A stretch of 64,000 bases of DNA, taken from Saccharopolyspora sp. NFXS83 (GTDB taxonomy: Bacteria > Actinomycetota > Actinomycetes > Mycobacteriales > Pseudonocardiaceae). Shown in pieces: positions 60,594-64,000 of the stretch (its first letter is position 1; each line of letters starts with the position of its first letter). The position numbers and the translations under genes are program-made. Under the pieces are notes generated by a model. That model was not told the origin of the DNA. It saw only the letters and a program-made list of their open reading frames with translations, and ran no database searches. The DNA is taken from assembly GCF_026241095.1 (NCBI RefSeq), contig NZ_JAPFGB010000030.1, positions 1 through 64,000 on the forward strand. The letters run 5' to 3'.

Positions 60594-62369
60594 GTGTCCC
60601 ACGACGAGAAATCATCCGCAACGACCGGTGCCACCGATGCCACCCGTGCCTCGGAAGAGGCCCAGGGCAGGCTCGGTCCGGGCGACCGGGAGCGCAACTG
60701 GCGACGGCTGGGGTCGGAGGAGTTCGACGTCGTCGTGATCGGCGGCGGAGTCACCGGCGCCGGCGCCGCGCTGGACGCCGCCACCCGCGGTCTGCGGGTC
60801 GCCCTCGTGGAGGCGCGCGACCTCGCGGCGGGCACGTCGAGCCGTTCCAGCAAGTTGTTCCACGGCGGCCTGCGCTACCTGGAGCAGCTGGAGTTCTCCC
60901 TGGTCCGCGAGGCCCTGCGGGAGCGCGAGCTGATGCTCACGCGGCTCGCGCCGCACCTGGTCAAGCCGGTGCCGTTCCTGTACCCGCTGAGCCACCGGGT
61001 GTGGGAGCGCCCGTACACCGCGGCCGGGCTGCTGATGTACGACACGATGGGCGGCGCCCGCTCGGTCCCCGGGCAGAAGCACCTGTCGCGGGCCGGTGCG
61101 TTGCGCATGGTGCCCGCGTTGAAGCGGGACGCGCTCATCGGCGGCATCCGCTACTACGACGCGCAGTCCGACGACGCGCGCCACACCATGACCGTGGCCC
61201 GCACCGCCGCCCGCTACGGCGCGGTGGTGGCGACCTCCACCCAGGTCACCGGGTTCCTCCGGGAAGCCGACCGGGTCGCGGGCGTGCAGCTGCGCGACGT
61301 GGAGACCGGCGCCGAGACCGAGGTCCGCGCGCAGACCGTGATCAACGCGACCGGCGTGTGGACCGACGAGCTGCAGCGCCTGTCCGGAAGCCGCGGCCGG
61401 TTCCGGGTGCGGGCCAGCAAGGGCGTGCACATCGTCGTGCCGCGCGACCGCATCGTCTCGGAGGCCGGGATGATCCTGCGCACCGAGAAGTCCGTGCTGT
61501 TCGTCGTCCCGTGGGGCGGGCACTGGATCGTCGGCACCACCGACACCGACTGGAACCTGGACTTGGCGCACCCGGCGGCGACCAAGAAGGACATCGACTA
61601 CATCCTCGAACACGTCAACACGGTGCTGGCCACACCGCTCAAGCACGAGGACATCGAGGGCGTGTACGCCGGGCTGCGCCCGCTGCTGGCGGGCGAGAGC
61701 GACGAGAGCTCGAAGCTCTCGCGGGAGCACGCGGTGGCCCGCGTCGCCCCGGGCCTGGTGGCGATCGCCGGCGGCAAGTACACGACGTACCGGGTGATGG
61801 CGGCCGACGCGGTGGACGCGGTGACCCCGGACCTGTCCGGCCGGGTCGCCTCGTCGATCACCGACCAGGTCCCGCTGCTCGGCGCCGACGGCTACCACGC
61901 GCTGGTGAACCAGGCCGATCAGATCGCGTCCGCGCACGGCGTGCACCCGTACCGGATCCGGCACCTGCTGGACCGCTACGGCTCGCAGGTGCACGAGGTC
62001 CTGGCACCCACGGTGGACCGTCCGGAACTGCTCAAGCCCGTTCCGGGTGCGTCGGCCTACCTGCAGGCCGAGGTCGTGTACGCGTGCACCCACGAGGGCG
62101 CGCTGCACCTGGAGGACGTGCTGACGCGGCGGACCCGCATCTCCATCGAGTACCCGCACCGCGGCGTCGAGTCGGCGGACGCGGTGGCCCGGCTGATGGC
62201 CGAGGTGCTCGGCTGGGACGAGGCGCGCATCGCCCGCGAGGTCGAGGTGTACACCGCGCGCGTCGAGGCGGAGCGGGACTCGCAAACGCAGCCCGACGAC
62301 GAGGCCGCGGACGCGAAGCGTTCGGCCGCGCCGGAGGTCCGCACGGAACTGACCGAACCGATCGCTTGA
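60594..62369 (+). CDS. glpD: Aerobic glycerol-3-phosphate dehydrogenase
   Basis: FAD enzyme oxidising glycerol-3-phosphate to dihydroxyacetone phosphate with electrons to the quinone pool (591 residues). FAD loop VIGGGVTGAGAALDA, SRSSKLFHGGLRYL signature, GGKYTTYR and the C-terminal helical cap (EVVYACTHEGALHLEDVL) are all present. GTG start with GAGGACG upstream. Corresponds to glpD2 of mycobacteria. Follows glpR by 70 bp. Confidence 0.97.
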   Translation: MSHDEKSSATTGATDATRASEEAQGRLGPGDRERNWRRLGSEEFDVVVIGGGVTGAGAALDAATRGLRVALVEARDLAAGTSSRSSKLFHGGLRYLEQLEFSLVREALRERELMLTRLAPHLVKPVPFLYPLSHRVWERPYTAAGLLMYDTMGGARSVPGQKHLSRAGALRMVPALKRDALIGGIRYYDAQSDDARHTMTVARTAARYGAVVATSTQVTGFLREADRVAGVQLRDVETGAETEVRAQTVINATGVWTDELQRLSGSRGRFRVRASKGVHIVVPRDRIVSEAGMILRTEKSVLFVVPWGGHWIVGTTDTDWNLDLAHPAATKKDIDYILEHVNTVLATPLKHEDIEGVYAGLRPLLAGESDESSKLSREHAVARVAPGLVAIAGGKYTTYRVMAADAVDAVTPDLSGRVASSITDQVPLLGADGYHALVNQADQIASAHGVHPYRIRHLLDRYGSQVHEVLAPTVDRPELLKPVPGASAYLQAEVVYACTHEGALHLEDVLTRRTRISIEYPHRGVESADAVARLMAEVLGWDEARIAREVEVYTARVEAERDSQTQPDDEAADAKRSAAPEVRTELTEPIA

Positions 62370-62410
62370 TCCGAGCGGTCTTCTCGGAACGGTCTGCGCA
62401 GATGTCCGGG

Positions 62411-62504
62411 CGGCGGAACCTCAGCGGCTTCCTCGCTGCGGGATCAATTTTTCGAATGGCTCCGCCACGCGCGAAATTGCTGTCCTCGCGAGGAAGCCGC
62501 TGCG
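62411..62504. repeat. Interspersed inverted-repeat element (copy 3, complete)
   Basis: Arms CAGCGGCTTCCTCGC (62422-62436) and its exact inverse (62488-62502). The conserved GCGGAACCT precedes the left arm and CGGGATC follows it. Lies between the 3' ends of glpD and espG, as copy 2 lies between two 3' ends. Confidence 0.8.
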
Positions 62505-62606
62505 AACCCGCGGGTGGTCGATCTGCGTGCGTGGTCGCTGCTCAGCGGCTCCGCCGCTGACAGGACGCCGGCGAAAGATCGCTCGGGCGGATCCAGCAGT
62601 TGTGCA

Positions 62607-62641
62607 GCGGACCATCCGTCCTGTGCGGATGGATGGTCCGC
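62607..62641. terminator. Hairpin before the espG 3' end
   Basis: GCGGACCAT (62607-62615) pairs with ATGGTCCGC (62633-62641), with further internal pairing of CCG/CGG. It lies 9 bases beyond the minus-strand espG stop. Confidence 0.6.
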
Positions 62642-62649
62642 TTCGTCCG

Positions 62650-63456
62650 TCAGCTGAGGTCGGTGAGCAGTTCTTCGACGTGGGCGATCATGCGGCGGGA
62701 ATCGGCCGGGGCGATCGTGCTCCAGGAATCGCCGGAGGGGGAGTCGCGGCGCAGCTGCGCGTAGCGGCCGTGCGGGGTGTCGAAGAAGCCGACGACCCGC
62801 TGCGCTCGAACCCGGCGGCCCAGCCGGTCGCGTGCCGCCGCGCCGAACTGACCGCGCGCTCCCGCTTCGCGGACCATCGACGTCAGCATCTCCGCGTCGT
62901 CGCCGCGCACGCCGCGGCGCACCAGTTCCCCTTCCAGCGCCTCGGTGTTCCCGCCGGTCCCGGCCGCGGCCTCGTCGAGGTCCGCGCTGCGCACCGTCAC
63001 CGATCGTCCCGGTCCGGCCGACAGGGCCGGCAGCACCGAGGTCGCCTCCCGCGCCAGCCCTGACGCCGACACCGCCCGCAAGGTCAGCGCGTCCTCGTCC
63101 TTGACGACCAGCACCGCGTCCGCGCCGCTGCCGTCCGGCACGCCCGAGGCCGCGAGCACCCGGACGCTGCGGTCGAACCAGGTCCGCCCGTCCAGTTCGG
63201 ACACGGGATGGGCGAGCAGCCGCAGCATCCGCTCCAGCGCCGGATCGAGGTCGCGGCGGTCGCCGAGCCGCCGCGCGCCCAGCTCCCGCCACACCGATTC
63301 CGCCAGCTCCGCCCGCTCGGACCAGGTGCGGCCCGGCGAGGGAACCCGCAGCACCAGCGGCATCGTGTCCAGTCCCAAGTGCTCGACGAGCACGTCGAAC
63401 TCCAACGCGGACAACCGGACCGGGTCCGCCCCCGCGAGGGCGGCGCCGTCGATCAT
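62650..63456 (-). CDS. EspG-family ESX secretion-associated protein
   Basis: A 268-residue EspG-like protein (cytosolic chaperone that binds PE/PPE substrates of type VII secretion). The N-terminal LSALEFDVLVEHLGLDTMPLV and the C-terminal RRVRAQRVVGFFDTPHGRYA, then WSTIAPAD, are family text. Start overlaps the stop of the partial PPE gene by four bases, so substrate and chaperone are coupled. No ESX core gene is inside the window. Confidence 0.85.
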   Translation of the reverse strand: MIDGAALAGADPVRLSALEFDVLVEHLGLDTMPLVLRVPSPGRTWSERAELAESVWRELGARRLGDRRDLDPALERMLRLLAHPVSELDGRTWFDRSVRVLAASGVPDGSGADAVLVVKDEDALTLRAVSASGLAREATSVLPALSAGPGRSVTVRSADLDEAAAGTGGNTEALEGELVRRGVRGDDAEMLTSMVREAGARGQFGAAARDRLGRRVRAQRVVGFFDTPHGRYAQLRRDSPSGDSWSTIAPADSRRMIAHVEELLTDLS

Positions 63457-64000
63457 CGGTCGAGGTCCCCGCCGATGACCGGGCGGGACAGGGTCTGCGG
63501 TTCGTCGAAGAATCCGGTGCCGCCGCCGACCTGCTCGGTCACCGCGCGGTCCACCGAGTCGTCCTCGCGGCGTCGCGTCCGGCCGGCACCGCCCGAACCG
63601 GTCGGGTGGGTCCGGCCTCGTTCGGAGCCGCGCCCGCCGCTGCCGCGCCCGGACTGCCTGCGCGAGCCCTGGACCCCGGCGGTGGAACCCGGCGCGGCGC
63701 GCGGAGCGGGCACCGGCGTGCCGCCCCAGCTGATCGTGATCCCCGGCTGCTGCCACGTCTTCGGGGCGCCGGGGGAGGAAGCGGGACCGTCGACGACGAC
63801 CTGCGGCGGCGGCGTGAAGGAGGCCAGCGAGGTCGTGTTCGCCTGGGTGGAGGACTCGTAGGTCCGCATCACCTCGAACGCGCGCTGCTCGGCGGCGTTC
63901 TGCCGCGCCTCCTGGACCTCGTAGTCGGTCTGCCCGCCGAACAGGTGCACCAGTCCGGTGATCGCGGTACCGGGGTCCTCAGTGGTCGTCGGCTGCGGCT
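63453..64000 (-). CDS. PPE-domain protein, C-terminal part (cut by window edge)
   Basis: The frame is open to the window edge. Its beginning here (EDPGTAITGLVHLFGG, then EVQEARQNAAEQRAFEVMRTYESST and a FTPPPQVVVD turn) is the region after the N-terminal PPE helices of Pseudonocardiales PPE proteins. A long Gly/Ser/Arg-rich low-complexity tail follows. Presumed type VII secretion substrate of the coupled EspG. The N-terminus lies right of the window. Confidence 0.75.
   Translation of the reverse strand, partial: PQPTTTEDPGTAITGLVHLFGGQTDYEVQEARQNAAEQRAFEVMRTYESSTQANTTSLASFTPPPQVVVDGPASSPGAPKTWQQPGITISWGGTPVPAPRAAPGSTAGVQGSRRQSGRGSGGRGSERGRTHPTGSGGAGRTRRREDDSVDRAVTEQVGGGTGFFDEPQTLSRPVIGGDLDR

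Overview
The window reads as chromosomal DNA of a high-GC actinomycete, most likely of the order Pseudonocardiales and close to Saccharopolyspora. The reasons are the strong G/C bias at third codon positions, frequent GTG/TTG starts, ATGA/GTGA gene overlaps, a PPE-EspG pair at the right edge, a macrolide-inactivating glycosyltransferase, and family-typical palindromic intergenic repeats. Much of the backbone matches, as remembered, the gene content of Mycobacterium tuberculosis Rv3302c-Rv3319 (glpD2, lpdA, Rv3304, amiA1/amiB1, deoD, pmmB, upp, add, deoA, cdd, sdhCDAB), although here it is broken by insertions. The left end (D-Ala-D-Ala carboxypeptidase beside a SCO4848-type membrane protein) matches the Streptomyces order.

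Layout. 0.3-4.1 kb: carboxypeptidase, small membrane protein, tautomerase, and an SDR divergent from an MmyB-type regulator. 4.1-7.35 kb: a tightly overlapping minus-strand operon of a HEPN-like protein, a KGGVGR-motif ATPase and a second P-loop ATPase, the best candidate for an undescribed conflict/defence system. 7.4-11 kb: sdhCDAB. 11.4-24 kb: nucleoside salvage and catabolism (cdd, deoA, add, deoC with two aldehyde dehydrogenase genes, upp), mixed with a coiled-coil protein, a conserved acidic protein, an SMI1/KNR4 protein, a zinc alcohol dehydrogenase and an RHH/degenerate-Fic module. 24.5-26.1 kb: family 2 glycosyltransferase and a small unknown gene. 26.1-30.3 kb: an accessory patch with gene fragments (three copies of one flavodoxin gene in different states of decay, an IS256 transposase scrap, a hydroxy-acid dehydrogenase scrap), a DUF350 protein, a cupin and an orphan lower-GC gene. 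30.3-33 kb: phosphomannomutase and purine nucleoside phosphorylase. 33-41.3 kb: a membrane Ser/Thr kinase divergent from a complete seven-gene Mrp antiporter operon. 41.5-48.5 kb: lipoprotein, small membrane protein, two M20 amidohydrolases, an AbiEi-like protein, a HAD phosphatase and a DeoR regulator. 48.5-56.7 kb: gamma-glutamylcyclotransferase-like protein, LpdA, DCC protein, TPR protein, a short aromatic leader ORF before a macrolide glycosyltransferase, an NAD(P)-binding/hydrolase pair, GNAT and a small membrane protein. 56.8-62.4 kb: glycerol regulon glpF-glpK divergent from glpR-glpD. 62.6-64 kb: EspG and a partial PPE gene.

Function. Nucleosides are deaminated (Add, Cdd) and phosphorolysed (PNP, DeoA). 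The pentose phosphate is rearranged and cleaved (mutase family, DeoC) to acetaldehyde and glyceraldehyde-3-phosphate, with the neighbouring aldehyde dehydrogenase a natural acetaldehyde sink. Upp recaptures uracil. Glycerol enters through GlpF, is phosphorylated by GlpK and oxidised by GlpD, which together with succinate dehydrogenase and LpdA feeds the quinone pool; Mrp handles sodium and pH.

No rRNA, tRNA or CRISPR array was recognised. Coordinates of starts are my choices from ribosome-binding sites and homology where several starts are possible.
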